A DNA stretch of 64,000 nt from Symsagittifera roscoffensis (GCF_963678635.1 NC_087065.1:15537853-15601852); one strand, 5' to 3'; counted from the first letter of the stretch, positions 19,030 through 30,733 are shown. Notes: generated from the sequence alone by a model not told the origin. Translations and numbers: made by a program.

Positions 19030-22000
19030 ATGTTGTTGGGAGCCACATCTCCCATCATTGCCCCTCGCATCGGAGCAGCTCGTGATGCGGAGAAGAGAAT
19101 GCTGAAGTGGAGTGAAGGGATGGAGCCGCCTTTCATCAGCTGGAATGTTGCAGCCGCGCACACGTTTGACTTCTCATTTCCTGATGCTTGGAGTAGGAAA
19201 AAGATCAAGGCACTACCTTCCAGGAGACCAGAGGTCTCGGCTGAAATGTGGAACGAAGTGTATTCTCCCACAGATGGTTTATCAAGATTGAAGTGGTCAG
19301 GAGAAGTGAAAGTAGTGATGCTGGAAGTGGCAAAGGAGAGCAGAGGAGGCTCATACATAAAAATAGAGGATCTGGCACCACATGGCGAGGAGTCCGTAGA
19401 ATTCCTGGTGAACGATGAATTGTTTTATCACGCAGGAGACATGACCGTACCGGCTCGGCCGGACTTGGGCATAGACACACGACAAGGCCCTTCAGGACCC
19501 AGGCCAAAACCTGACGCAGGTGATGATGAATTGATGGATCAGGATGATAACGATAACGACATCGAGGGAAAGACGGGAAAACCGGGTGAGACGGATCTAG
19601 GAGCGTTGGAGAGAGACTTGCTAGAATACCGGTTCAGTGAAGACGACGATGGGAAAGTCGATGGGAGTCTATTGCTAATGACGCCATCGTCTTTCATGTC
19701 CCCTACAAAGGAGGCGTCGGCCGACTTATCCCCGATGGACCCAATAAGCCAGGCGAGAGAATGCCGAAGCAGGGATCCGCAAAAATTGCTCCATGAGTCA
19801 CCGAGGAGGAGAAAAATCGAGGAATCAATGAGGGTATCCTTCCTGAGTACGCTACCGGAAGAGGAATGGGAGAGATATCAAAGTGAATTAGAAGGCAAGA
19901 CAGGGGCAACCTGGAGCCGAGTGAACTTCATGGAAAGGTCATGGGATATGATACGACGATATGGGACGCAGTCCATAATGAAGGTGGGATTGAACCAACC
20001 CATCATGCGTGAGGTCCTGCAGAAAATAGTGAACTCCATGGAGTCGGATGTTCTGACCGAGTCAGTTACAGAAGACAGTGCCGATGATCAGCAGGTCACA
20101 AAGAAATTACCTGTTAGACGAGCCAGAAAGGGGCTGAAGCGACTAAAAGGGAAGACAGGAAGTCGAGCCGTGAACCAGAGAGTGGTGAAGTCGAAAGCCA
20201 GCGCAGTGGTAGCCTCTTTAACGAGCGCAGGTCGTTCAGGCGAGAGCGGGCAAGGAGATGGTGCAACACTGGCAGGGGGAGAAAAAGAGAATCTGATACC
20301 CCCTATGCTCTTGGCAGGTCTGACCACGACAGCCGTGAGATCAAAGAAAACAGCACGAACCCTGGCAGACACTAAATTAGAGATGGAGATTATCAGTCAA
20401 TGTGGATCTGGAGGACTTGAAGATTACAGGCCCTCGCGGACCAACATGGCCAAGTTGAAACTGGAAGGACAACTCGACGTGGTCGAGTACAGTCGAGTCA
20501 CTGTTCCGGAATCGGTCCACATGGGAGATCCAGCAGGGGGTTATGTGGAGATGTTGAAAGCGAGAAACTCCGCGAGAGGGCACCTGATGGCTTGGAGCGA
20601 GAAGCGAGCCATGCAGGAATATCTGAAAGAGCTTACGGAGAATTCAAACTTGAATCGAAGAGAATACGGCACGGTAATGTCCTCTGAAGCGAACGAAATC
20701 GGATTGGAAAAACTACTAGAAATTTCCTGGAGGGCGGCCCTCCAGAGATACTTCGACGAGGCGATGCATGCACCTGCGACGGTGGCAGCATACCTGGCTC
20801 ATCCTTGCATGAGAACTGATCTGCAAGTACGGTTGGCTTGGTGCTTGATGGGCATCAAGAGGGCGGAATATGAAGCCAGTAATGATTCGAAATCACGGGA
20901 ACAGGAGCTGGAGTTGATGGAAGCTCTGCGAGCGTTGATTTCAAAAGACGATTCTGCGATAGCATGGGCTAAGCGTAAGGATGTCCTTTGCTTTGTCAGG
21001 TTCGTGGTGGATCGTATCCCCACTCCTGTTTTGGGAGAATGTATAAAGATCATTCGGCAAAAGGGAGTTGATTGCGAAAGGAACTTCCTTAGGGCACTCC
21101 TGGAACTATATCAGGACATGCCGTTGACTGTACCAAATAAGGAGTCGAATGACATGGAGAGCTATCGCAAGTTGGAAGAAGTGAGAAGATATTCCAACAA
21201 AGAATTGAAAGTGAGCCGGGAGTTGATTGAAGCAGTCAAGGGACAAAAAGACTTTGCAACCCTAGGGAAACTGAAGTCGTTCCAATATGTGTCTGGCATA
21301 CCGGGGATGGCGTATATTCCCTTCGTGAATGAAGAAGCCAGGGAAGCGTACTTCGACTATGAGCAAGTCATAGTACTCAATTTCTGGGTTGAACGGATTA
21401 AAGAAACTGGAATGCTGATGGTGGAACAACCCAAGCTGGGAATTATCTTAGAAGAACGAGTGGTCGAACCCTCGGTTCCCGAGCTAAAGGGGCAAGTGAG
21501 TTTTGATTGTGGTTCTTGGGACGGTCCCTTGAAAACCAGTCTAGTTACGATGTGGGAACTCATGAAGCCTTCCTGGTGTCCTCATCCTAACGCCGGTTTA
21601 ATCTGGGACATGACGGCGGATATCACGTTAGACCTAGATGATGACGCGAGTTTACATGATCTGGCCATGATACACCATCTGCTGGCCATGAGGTTGACGA
21701 AGCGGAAGAGCAACCCATCCACGGAGCTGTCCGAGGAAGGTCCATCGAGCAATTGGTTGAAGCAAGGCACATGCTTGGCTCAACATAGTGGGATGGAAGG
21801 ACATGTTTGTAACTTGGGGCACTGCCTGATTACGCTGAGCGAGCAGCATCGACAACTGGCACGATTGTACGGAAGATTGAGCATGTCGGATAAGAGTGGC
21901 ATTGAGTTGGTCGCGGACTGTCATGGGGTGACGGATGTAAACTTGATCACAGCCTTGGGATTTTGTAGCATGACGAGTTCGATAGAATCGCTTGAGCGCC

Positions 22001-23265
22001 TGGAGCGTGCCCATGAGCTAGTGACGTCCCTCAGCGTGGAAGTATTCCCTGGAGCATTGCAGATGGAGCAGAAGATCGGAGGCTGGCGAGAAGCTCTGGA
22101 GAACGAAATGAATCTGAAAGATAGTGAAGCCTATCATAAACCTACTGGTTCAAAATATCTGGTGGGTTCAAGCTCCGCACCATATTGCAGTAGTAGGTAT
22201 CCTACACACATGGTGGTGATGGATGCGAGGACACAGCAGGTGTTGATTGACCAACTTCTCTCCGTGCCAAAGTGCGTGAGGTTGGCCAGAATGTCGGAGA
22301 GGTCATATGATTTGTTGGCAAAGATCTTTCGGGCAGTCCCGAAGAGATCTGAAGGCGAGTTGCAAGATGTAGTGGGTGAAGAGTTTCTGAGATTGAACGA
22401 AGGTAATGTGAGTGAGTTCCAGAAGCAGAAAGCGAGTGGAGCGTTACCCACTGAATTCCCCACCATAGAAGAGAAAGACGACTTACACAGAATTCTGATG
22501 GAGGTGGAACCGTTGCTGGGAGCCTCAGGGTATCGGACCCGAAGGAACATAGTGAGAACCCATGGGGAGTATCCTTGCCACTGCTTGGCGCAGACGATGT
22601 GGTACCCCAAACGCGGGAATCTGATGCTAGTATGGGACGTGGAGGAGTTATACTCTACGGGGTTGCCCGATCAGAATCAACAGGTGTCAATCGTGGTGGT
22701 TAGTGCCATGCTGGCAGTGAGATGGTTGGAGGCTAACGCGGACACAAGTGAACAGGAGACGGCCGTGCCGACTCCTGAGCAGCTGAGAAACGTGAAGATG
22801 AGTCGTGAACTAGATCTTTTCAGAACCACCTGCAAGGTTCTGAGAATACCCAAAGCCATTGAAAGAATATGGTCAAGGCAAAGATTGATGCCTTGGTTCC
22901 GTGCAGTGATGACATCATGGATGTATGAACGCGCGAAGCGTCACATGTCGAGGAACACGGAAGCCTATCAATCCTTCCAGCTAGATATAGGACCAGGATT
23001 CTATAAGAGAGCATTCCTGACGCACAGAAACGCGGTCACCACGGCGGTGAAGCGGGTAGCTGGAGCGCCTTGTGTAACTGAAGATGAGAAGAAAGAGGTC
23101 TTAAGAGCTGACCTAGAACGAAATGTGAGCCTATGTCTTCACAACAGCTTTTGCAGGAACCGGGAGCAAAATGTTAATGGCACGGCCCGCAACTCCATGG
23201 ACATGCTGGAGAAAGTCCTAGAAGACAGCGAAGCTGAAGATCAGGATGGAGAAGCGATGGAATGA
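19030..23265 (+). CDS. 1411-aa orphan protein of the extra module (ORF X3)
   Basis: The start is an ATG (MLLGATSP) 64 bp after the preceding ORF. The ORF is open over 4.2 kb. Visible features: an acidic cluster near residues 160-185, a Lys/Arg-rich nuclear-localisation-like stretch near 357-390, then about 1000 residues of mixed helical sequence, and an acidic C-terminus. No signal peptide or membrane span is evident, which argues against an envelope protein. No polymerase, helicase or protease motif is recognised. Its length and position at the 3' end suggest a large structural or replication-related protein, but that is a guess. Confidence 0.6.
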   Translation: MLLGATSPIIAPRIGAARDAEKRMLKWSEGMEPPFISWNVAAAHTFDFSFPDAWSRKKIKALPSRRPEVSAEMWNEVYSPTDGLSRLKWSGEVKVVMLEVAKESRGGSYIKIEDLAPHGEESVEFLVNDELFYHAGDMTVPARPDLGIDTRQGPSGPRPKPDAGDDELMDQDDNDNDIEGKTGKPGETDLGALERDLLEYRFSEDDDGKVDGSLLLMTPSSFMSPTKEASADLSPMDPISQARECRSRDPQKLLHESPRRRKIEESMRVSFLSTLPEEEWERYQSELEGKTGATWSRVNFMERSWDMIRRYGTQSIMKVGLNQPIMREVLQKIVNSMESDVLTESVTEDSADDQQVTKKLPVRRARKGLKRLKGKTGSRAVNQRVVKSKASAVVASLTSAGRSGESGQGDGATLAGGEKENLIPPMLLAGLTTTAVRSKKTARTLADTKLEMEIISQCGSGGLEDYRPSRTNMAKLKLEGQLDVVEYSRVTVPESVHMGDPAGGYVEMLKARNSARGHLMAWSEKRAMQEYLKELTENSNLNRREYGTVMSSEANEIGLEKLLEISWRAALQRYFDEAMHAPATVAAYLAHPCMRTDLQVRLAWCLMGIKRAEYEASNDSKSREQELELMEALRALISKDDSAIAWAKRKDVLCFVRFVVDRIPTPVLGECIKIIRQKGVDCERNFLRALLELYQDMPLTVPNKESNDMESYRKLEEVRRYSNKELKVSRELIEAVKGQKDFATLGKLKSFQYVSGIPGMAYIPFVNEEAREAYFDYEQVIVLNFWVERIKETGMLMVEQPKLGIILEERVVEPSVPELKGQVSFDCGSWDGPLKTSLVTMWELMKPSWCPHPNAGLIWDMTADITLDLDDDASLHDLAMIHHLLAMRLTKRKSNPSTELSEEGPSSNWLKQGTCLAQHSGMEGHVCNLGHCLITLSEQHRQLARLYGRLSMSDKSGIELVADCHGVTDVNLITALGFCSMTSSIESLERLERAHELVTSLSVEVFPGALQMEQKIGGWREALENEMNLKDSEAYHKPTGSKYLVGSSSAPYCSSRYPTHMVVMDARTQQVLIDQLLSVPKCVRLARMSERSYDLLAKIFRAVPKRSEGELQDVVGEEFLRLNEGNVSEFQKQKASGALPTEFPTIEEKDDLHRILMEVEPLLGASGYRTRRNIVRTHGEYPCHCLAQTMWYPKRGNLMLVWDVEELYSTGLPDQNQQVSIVVVSAMLAVRWLEANADTSEQETAVPTPEQLRNVKMSRELDLFRTTCKVLRIPKAIERIWSRQRLMPWFRAVMTSWMYERAKRHMSRNTEAYQSFQLDIGPGFYKRAFLTHRNAVTTAVKRVAGAPCVTEDEKKEVLRADLERNVSLCLHNSFCRNREQNVNGTARNSMDMLEKVLEDSEAEDQDGEAME

Positions 23266-24037
23266 AAATTATGAATCAAGAGAACAAGTGAAGACGTGAG
23301 CAAAGAAGAGAAGAAAAGGAGAAAAAACTAGATTGTCTTTGTGTATTAAAACTTGAACCAATCAACCAAGTTTTGATTAATGAACTTGTTAAACTTTTTG
23401 TTTTGATTTAGTTTGGTCAAACCAAACTTTCAAAATTGTTACAATTGTTAAAATTGTTGAAAGAAAATTTTAGTTATGACTATTTATGTATATATATAGA
23501 ACGTAGGTGAGTATATTTACCTATTTAAACATGACTGAAGTTTTTAACTTGTGTAAGACACCATTTCACTGTGTGGCGACATGGTAAGTTTGAGTAAACT
23601 CGCTCGAGAAGGGTGGGTAATTCAATAACTTTCCTAGCCACAGAGTTTCTTAGTTTTAACATTGAAAGGACCGCATAAATAACTGATTATACTTGGTGAG
23701 TGATGTTAAGTTAATTTTAACGGGTGCATGGCCGTGCCACGTCCCACTTTTTAATCACAAAGAGCGAAAAGAAGTTTTATGGCAAGACGACGTAAGTGGT
23801 CAGAAAAGAAATTTTATCTAGGACACTCCTCATGGTGCAAATTTTGTGAAAATGTTGAAAGGCAGTGAGATGTAGTACGATGCCATTTGTGAACACGTAG
23901 TGAGTTGAGGTGGGGTAGATAAATTTCATTTTCTTATGCGATTTGTAAGATTGATTACAGAAAACTGGATAACTAGTTGACGATAACCCGGTGTTATGCG
24001 ATCAATAGGGACATTGATGGGGACTGTCCGGGGAGTA
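23266..24037 (+). other. 3' untranslated region of element A, ending in a PPT-like block
   Basis: AT-rich, no ORF. The last 40 bp (23998-24037) repeat the internal block at 13463-13502 and end GTCCGGGGAGTA immediately before the LTR. This purine-rich end is the expected place for the plus-strand primer. Confidence 0.6.
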
Positions 24038-24922
24038 TGTGCCATTCTGCCAGGTTGACACAGCGCAACCTTCCGGCGACACGAAATAAAACAAATAAAG
24101 GCCTTATGAACGAAAAAGTATTGCGAAGGAGGGTAGGAATATTCTGGAATTTTTATTTTCAAAATTTCGATTGAATTGTGGATATTTCTCAGAAATACAA
24201 AAAAGAAGGCCATTTTGACGAAAAACGACGAAAAAACAGAACAACGACAAATATTGTGAAAAACAGTCGCACAAGAGACGAGAAATACGAAGCTTCTTAT
24301 CGTGGCAACAACACACGATAAGACCCTTATCAGTGGATATTAGTGGAGAAGGAAGCTTCAGTGGGGAAGGAAGATTCCACGGAACTCTCCCGTGCCACAA
24401 ATTGGAAGAGATAAGAACGTTATCTCAGGAAAATTACGGGAGCGGAGGCTTGGTCCCCCAGAGACTGTTTTATGTGAAGGGACTATATAAAACTAACTTT
24501 GTAGCTACTTGGATGTCGTAGAAGTCTGAATTAACACCGGTATAGTTTGATATTTTAGAATATGAGTAGCTAGAAAGAGGAAAGGGTGAATCCATCTCCA
24601 ACGGATTTAATATAGAACTGTCACACAAAAACATATTAAAATAGGTTGTTCGAGCCGTGTTTTTAATGGCAATCACGTAGTCTGAGGATCCGAGACTCAG
24701 CTATGTGGTTGTGTTCGCATGTAAACGAAAGCTGATCAAAAGTCGTTTGACTGATGGCCTAAAAATAGTAACTTTTTACTTAGCCCTAAACAGACCAGAA
24801 AATCAACTGGCAAGGTCGAGACGGTGAAAAACGAGTAGGATTAAGGTAACTGACGCCTGCCAGTCGTTAATAGGTACTTTTTCTACGCTCCGTCGCTGTG
24901 TAGTATTTGGGCGAATGTTACA
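24038..24922 (+). repeat. 3' LTR of element A
   Basis: 885 bp, same ends as the 5' LTR, with about 15 substitutions and no length change. It is followed by GATCAGAG of the LINE. Confidence 0.95.
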
Positions 24923-25367
24923 GATCAGAGAAGATCCCGAGAAATCAAAAGGCGAAAATTTTGTCTTCACAACCGAAAAAGTACATGCGGTACTAAATAA
25001 TGTAGGATTTAAACCATAAATTGACGAAATAAAAAGGCTAGGGAAATTCAGCAAAGAGCGCATCAAGTCAAGAAATTTAATAATAACTCTGTCAACGGAA
25101 CATGAAGCACAATTGATGCTGGCAAAGAGCTTCGAAAAAAGAGATGAACTTCGAGATGAGGAAATTTACCTTCTGCTAGCATTATCGAAAAAAGATGCGA
25201 GGAAGGAAAACCTATGCCTAACAAGACGAAGAGAACTTCTAGACGAAAGAGTTCCAAAGGAGAAAATCAAAATCAAGAATTTCGAGCTGTTCAATGATGG
25301 GAAAAAAGAGATGATAGATGCAGAACAGGCAGATGATGCTTGACTAGGCTTTCTCAACATCCTGCAA

Positions 25368-26100
25368 ATGAATGTAAGAAGTCTCATAAATCTCGAACGA
25401 CGAATGAAGTTTGCAAATGCTATAGCAACATTAAACTATGGCATAATATGTCTCTGCGAGACTTGGTTAAATGAAAACATTGCATCATCTGAATTAATGC
25501 TAAATGAAAACAGTATTTATAGATCAGAACGACAAACAGCCAAAGATCAAAATTTGCACGGTGGAGTACTAATGGCAGTGAAACAAATATTTTCATCTAA
25601 ATTATTGTCAAATAAGCAACCTGAATGTTGTTTAACTTGCAGCATCCAAATAAACGATAAGCGAGTTATTGTCTGCTGTTTTTACAATCCACCTTCGAGC
25701 AGCAAATATCGCTATTGTCTAGGCGATTTAGCACAAATTTTAAACGAAATCGAGAAATCAAATCAATCAACTGCAACACTTATTTGCGGAGATACAAATT
25801 TTCCAAATGCAAACTGGATTGACTATAGTAGCACGGAAAATGAAGAAAACTAATCGAACAACATCAGTTCGAGCAGGCAATAGATTTTCCAACTTGGGCC
25901 AAGACACCCTAGACATTACATAATTCAAAAATTTTCACATTCATGCGACTCCTGACGAAAATTTCTCAAAAATTTACAATTGCTCTCCGACCAAAAAGCA
26001 ATAAGCATTCTAATTGAATGTCCTCACCATGAGGTAAAAGTTGCTGTTGAACACATTCGAAGCTTCGGTAGCGTGGACTATAACGAAATCAAGAAATCAA
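25368..26100 (+). pseudogene. LINE ORF2 apurinic-type endonuclease
   Basis: The open stretch 25368-25853 has the endonuclease/exonuclease/phosphatase motifs NVRSL, CETWL (catalytic Glu), GGVLMAV, NPPSSS and GDTNFP (Asp/Asn). After a frameshift near 25853 a degraded LSDQ-AISI motif, corresponding to SDH-x2-I, appears near 25985. The final His is replaced by Gln in this copy. The enzyme nicks target DNA for target-primed reverse transcription. Confidence 0.75.
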
Positions 26101-26469
26101 TACTAAGTGAGCCTTTCTCATCAGTATGACACACAAACATCAATAGAATGTGCAAGGAACTTTACGACTATTTGGAAAACTTGGTAAACCAACATGTGCC
26201 CAGAAGAACGAGACGTCGCCAATCACTTCCGCCATGGATTACGCCAAGTACCTCAAACATCATGAACAAACTGCGAACACAAACTAGAATATACAAATTG
26301 AAACCTACAAGCTACCGCAGAAATCTCATTCTATCTCTAGATAAAATGATGAAAGAAGCAGTAAAGGAAGATAGATTAACCTATCAGGAAAATTTGATGT
26401 CCACTCATAACACACAATTAATTTTCAAACACTTTAAGAGTCTGAAAAAATCAGAAACTCCCAAAGACT

Positions 26470-28162
26470 ATGATCAAGGACGAAAAAGCTGTTTCCAAAG
26501 GCAAAGAAAACGTGAACTTTTTGAATGAATGTTTTCACTCTGTCTTTTTGCCCAAATCAAGCTTCAACCTCAGTGACATGAAGTGCGAAAACACGATATT
26601 GAGTAAATTCAGCATCTCAAAAACTTATTTAAACCAAATTATATCAGAGCTGGGCATAACAAAATTGCGGGGCCCACCAATTTTCTTCCAAGCGAACGAC
26701 CAGAGAAATGACCAAAATTTTGCAGTGCATTTTTAAAAACATCAAGAGGGTAAAGAAAATACCAGATAAATGGAAAGTTGGGGCTGTGTCGCCTATTTAC
26801 AGGAAAGATGACAAACGACTAATGGAAAACTACCAGCCGATGTCACTCCTAAATATCTTCAGTAAACTCCTAGAAAAATGCATGTATCCAGCGCTGTATA
26901 ACCATTTCATCAAATTTCTCACAAGAACTCAGCACGGTTTTGTTTAAAAACCGTTCAGTTGTTACAAACATGTTATCTTTCTTGAAATAAATCTACGAAC
27001 CAATTGACAAGAACGCTGAAAACCATGTGATCGCATTCTATACCGACTTCTCTAAGGCATTCGACAAAGTCCCGCACAACGAACTACTAAAGAAAATGAG
27101 CAACATTGGAGTTGGAGTCTGTTTCCTTGAAATAATCGCAGACTATCTCAGCAACAGGAAACAATTTGTTCGTGCTGACAATTTCTCATCAGAAACTTTA
27201 GAAATTACAACGTACCACAAGGATCGTTGATTGGTCCACTATTCTTCTGTATCTTCATAAACGATCTTCCTGAAGTATTAAAATTTAGTGACCCATATAT
27301 CTTTGCAGACGACCTAAAATTACTAGCAGTGAATGTAGACACAAAGGACATCCAGCAGGACCTAAAAAGCGTTGAAAACTGGGTAGACAAAAACAAAATG
27401 AGTCTGGCACTGGACAAATGTTTTAAAGTCGAAATTAGAGTAAATCAACACGAATTCATTCTTCGTGAAACAGCAGTGGAAAGCTCGAATGTGATAGAGG
27501 ATCTAGGAATACATGTGTCCAAACATTTAACATGGACAACACATATTGACTCAAGAATTTCGAAAGCGAATAAAACGTTCTATTGCATCCGCAGAAACTT
27601 AGAATTCAATGTCAAATTGCGCATAAAACTTGGTCTGTACAAATCCTTTATACTTCCTGTTCTACCGTATGGTCTAATTATTCGCAATATCTCAAGAAGC
27701 GACTTATTGAGATTAGAAAGGTTTCAAAAGAAAGTCTTAAAATGGATCACGGGAAACGATTTTAACTATACAGAGCAGCTGCGATTGTTAAACATCCTGC
27801 CTCTGGCGTTGTTTCTCCAGCTGATCGAGTTACTGATGATGGCGAAATTCATGCATGAAGAAAACGATCACATTAAGGCAAAAATTGAACATCCAGGAAG
27901 AACGAAAGAATATTTCAACCTAAACAAGACCAGAACTGAAAACGCTGGAGGAGAGTATACATTCAGGACGTGCCGTCTAATAGACCGACTAAATCAGAAA
28001 ATTGAATTTCGAGAAATGCGAGGCTTAAAGCGAGGATTGATAGAGATGATGTGGAAGTTTTTTGACCGTGTGCCGAAACAACTGGACAAATTTTTGAGAA
28101 CTTTGGGGATATCATCCCATCAGTATCCTTCTGAAAATTCACAACAACAACAACAACAATAA
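26470..28162 (+). pseudogene. LINE ORF2 reverse transcriptase and C-terminal region
   Basis: Motifs in order, spread over more than one frame: WKVGAVSPIYRKDD and NYQPMSLLNIFSKLLEK (26770-26880), FYTDFSKAFDKVPH (27035), QGSLIGPLFFCIFINDLP (27225-27275), and the catalytic FADD (27301-27312). The long C-terminal ORF 27227-28162 includes LGIHVSKHLTW and the region typical of CR1/Jockey elements after the thumb. At least two frame changes (near 26947 and 27230) make it non-functional. Confidence 0.82.
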
Positions 28163-28180
28163 CAACAACAACAACAACAA
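28141..28180 (+). repeat. (CAA)n tail of the LINE
   Basis: CAA repeated about 13 times with one interruption. CR1-group LINEs commonly end in short microsatellites instead of poly(A), and the direct repeat begins at once afterwards. Confidence 0.8.
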
Positions 28181-28310
28181 AAATACCTTAGCAGAAACTT
28201 CAAGCCGTAACAAAATCAACGAGACTTCAGATTTATAAAAACTTAATGTAAAAACCCCATCGCCCTCAACACAAACAAAAAAAATTATAATTGCCCTTCA
28301 TACGAACCTA
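28181..28310. repeat. right copy of the LINE-flanking direct repeat
   Basis: It matches 222-353 with about six differences, mostly substitutions plus a small indel in an A/T run. That level of divergence is greater than between the LTRs of element A, so the LINE is older than element A, as the nesting requires. Confidence 0.7.
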
Positions 28311-28626
28311 TAGTCCACTTGTATAGGCCACTAAGCCGATATAAAAAAGGCCGCCACTAATTAGGATGATGAAAAGGAAAAAATGAAAAAAAGCCTAAAT
28401 TAAATTCAAAAGTTTTAACACTAACAAAAACCGATTAACTCCACCTCAACCTCAAAACACAGGCAGAATCAAGCTTTCTGCACTGGTCAACACAAACAAT
28501 ATTTGGCCCTTGTTTGTCAAACTTCTCGTCAATTGATTCAATATGAGGCAACTACGTCGATATGAAAAAAGTTAAGCCAATACAGGCGGAAAATCGAAAG
28601 AGGAAACAAAAATTTCAAAAATAACT
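28311..28626. other. flanking DNA between LINE and element B
   Basis: AT-rich sequence without ORF or recognised repeat. It is the presumed pre-insertion continuation of 1-353. Confidence 0.45.
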
Positions 28627-29036
28627 TGTGCCATTCTGCCCGATTGGCGCGGTCAAACTTGCCGACGAGAAGAAAACGGAAGTTAATGACGTGAAAGGCA
28701 AATTCGTGATAAAAGGAGGGTCAGAATGTTCTGGAATTTTAAAATTGTAAAATTTTGATTGTCGAAAGATTATTTCCCGGAAATGTAGAAAACGGCCATT
28801 TTGACTGAAAAAGAGAGGAAAGACACAGAAAGACACAGCGTTCAACACCGATAGAAGAGAATAAACTCCTTGCAGAAGAAAGGCTAGAACTTCTTCCGTT
28901 CTACAGAATTTGCTACGAACAGGGAAGCTTCTTGTCTTTCGGCGAAGGACTCATTGTCTCTGAGGAAGGGTTCCAATAAGGAGACATTCTAGCGGTTTTC
29001 CTTTTCTGTCTGTCCAACCACAGATTTTTTGTCAGA

Positions 29037-29546
29037 TTGAAGGCCAGATTGAAAATTGCCTACATTGACGACATCACTAAAGGCGACGACTGGAAGTTTG
29101 TCATTGGAGATCTTCGCCTCGTCATGGCTGAGATCAACAAAGTCGGCTGGTCCTTGAACGATGAAAAGTGTGAAATAGTTTTCTTGAGTTCTAATCATGA
29201 GTTTCGCACCAAGGATACCAACGAGGTCAAGCTTCTCTGCCCCAGGATGAAGACTGTGCAGTACTCTGAAATTGAGCTTCTAGGCTCTGCCTTGGGACCG
29301 ATCTCGGTTGAAACTATTTTCAACCAGAAGCTGAAAGCTATCCTACTGATGAGAGAGCGGCTGAAACACGTATTCTCTCACTGTGCTTTATTCCTGCTGA
29401 AGAATTGTTTTCTCATTCCTAAGCTGATGTACTTCTTTCAAACATCAGAAGTCTATGGGAGAACTGACCTCCTTCTCACGCTTGAGAACACAATTATCAC
29501 TGTTTTGGAAAACATCATAAACATCAAGATAGATGTTGCTGTGTAG
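29037..29546 (+). pseudogene. LINE RT fragment with YIDD box
   Basis: An open stretch of 169 codons: AYIDDITKGDDW (RT palm, catalytic Asp pair), SLNDEKCEIVFL (motif D), and LGSALGPISVE through ENIINIKIDV (thumb). The shifted copy at 30692-31069 repeats the last 110 residues. The RT motifs N-terminal to it lie in other frames upstream. Confidence 0.7.
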
Positions 29547-30733
29547 CAGCAAGCTTCACTACCAGCCCGTTCTGGAGGTTATGGTATCTTACCTCCGAGT
29601 AAACTGGCTGTCGTTTCGTACCTCTCGTCTTTCTTTTCAGTCGAAGATCTAGCACAGCAGGTCTATGCTTTTTCCACAAACTGACATAATAACGGACGCC
29701 CTTACTAGCTTTGATGCTTTCACAGCAGATGGAGCTCCCCGCGATCTTTTAAACAGCGCAAAAAATACGACAAAATCACGGAAAAACAAGTTAGCCAGTT
29801 CCTCCAGGATACCACAGCCAATGACGCCGCCAGATTACATGGAGCTGCTTGTACAGGAGCGAGCGACTGGCTCAACGCTATGCCCTCGAGAAATCTAGGT
29901 TTGCATATGTCAGACGAGCAGCTGAGAAGCGCCGTTAGCTTCAGACTAGGTGCACCAATTTGCTCCTAACACATCTGTTGGCGTGGCGCCAAGATTGAAG
30001 CGGACGGGTCACACGCGTTTGTCTGTCTTCGAAGTCGGAGTCGCCATGCTAGGCACCACCTCGGCAACCAGATTATCCACAAAACCCTGCAGAGTGCTCA
30101 TATTCCAGCAGAATTGGAACCAGCAGGTATGTTCCGAGACGACAACAAAGGGCCAGACGACGTTACCCTGATGCCCCGGCGCTTAGGTCGCCCCATGGCG
30201 TGGGATTTCACCTGCGTGCATCGCCTAGCCGCCTCATACTCCACCCAAGCAGCTACTCCTGGTACATGTGTCGCTGTCTCGAAAAGTCAGTAAATACTCG
30301 GCCCTATCACAGGCACACTTCTTCCAGCCAGTTGCAGTCATTAGGTGGACTCGGCCCTAGCACCGTCGACTTTGTTAATGACTTGGATAGACGGATATTT
30401 CTTGTCACAAGAGAAAAGAGAGCAACTGAAAATCTAAGACAACGTTTGAGAGTAGCAGGAAATGCTGCAGCTATTATTGAGACGTTCAAAATTGAGCCGG
30501 ACCCGCTTCTTGTCAACGAACTGATCCACCACTGATGATTGGATACATTCCCATCTGCCCCGCTGCTCTCAGGAGTTTTCTCCACGTTAATTACATTAGA
30601 TGTTGTTATAAACTTGTACTTGTAATATGGATATTGAGACGGTGTTTTTAAATGATGGTTACGACGATGCATTTAATGCTGACCGATTAATTTGAAGTCT
30701 TTTAGTGTCACAGATCGAGAAGGTCGAACGAAC
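29211..30733 (+). repeat. tandem duplication, first unit (LINE 3' end)
   Basis: 1523 bp from AAGGATACCA to TCGAACGAAC, followed directly by a second unit of the same content. The boundaries fall inside the RT region and at the LINE 3' end, so it is a local duplication, not two insertions. Confidence 0.85.

Larger units (their letters stand above)
908..24922 (+). mobile_element. LTR retrotransposon A, Ty3/gypsy type, giant (24.0 kb) with an extra three-ORF module
   Basis: Two 885-bp direct repeats (908-1792 and 24038-24922) start TGTGCC and end TTACA, with about 15 mismatches by eye (near 98% identity), so the insertion is young. The flanks share GAT (905-907 and 24923-24925); at 3 bp this is shorter than usual for the family. 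Removing the element plus one GAT restores a continuous LINE ORF1 frame. The order inside is leader, gag, zinc knuckles, aspartic protease, reverse transcriptase, RNase H, integrase with a GPF motif, then a 10-kb module of three long ORFs. Integrase after RNase H places it in Ty3/gypsy. The gag-pol part is broken at roughly ten places, while the three downstream ORFs look open. The total length is far above the usual 5-12 kb. Confidence 0.93.
24923..28180 (+). mobile_element. CR1/Jockey-group LINE, 3' part (ORF1 end, endonuclease, RT, CAA tail)
   Basis: This continues the LINE from 907. ORF1 C-terminus (24923-25343; charged, with an in-frame stop near 25017) is followed after about 25 bp by ORF2 with an APE-type endonuclease and a reverse transcriptase. 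The element ends in (CAA)n at about 28141-28180, directly before the right direct repeat. ORF2 has several stops and frameshifts, so the copy is dead. A CR1/Jockey/Vingi-like clade fits the PHD-type ORF1 and the FADD RT box; the exact clade is unsure. Confidence 0.82.

Noticed and set aside
19030-23265. 1411-aa ORF as an envelope gene
   Set aside because: No N-terminal signal peptide, no membrane-spanning segment and no glycoprotein-like Cys pattern are visible.
24333-24521. 62-codon ORFs on the plus strand of both LTRs (1203-1391 and 24333-24521)
   Set aside because: They overlap the TATA box and GATA sites, are identical merely because the LTRs are, and show no codon-level conservation in element B.
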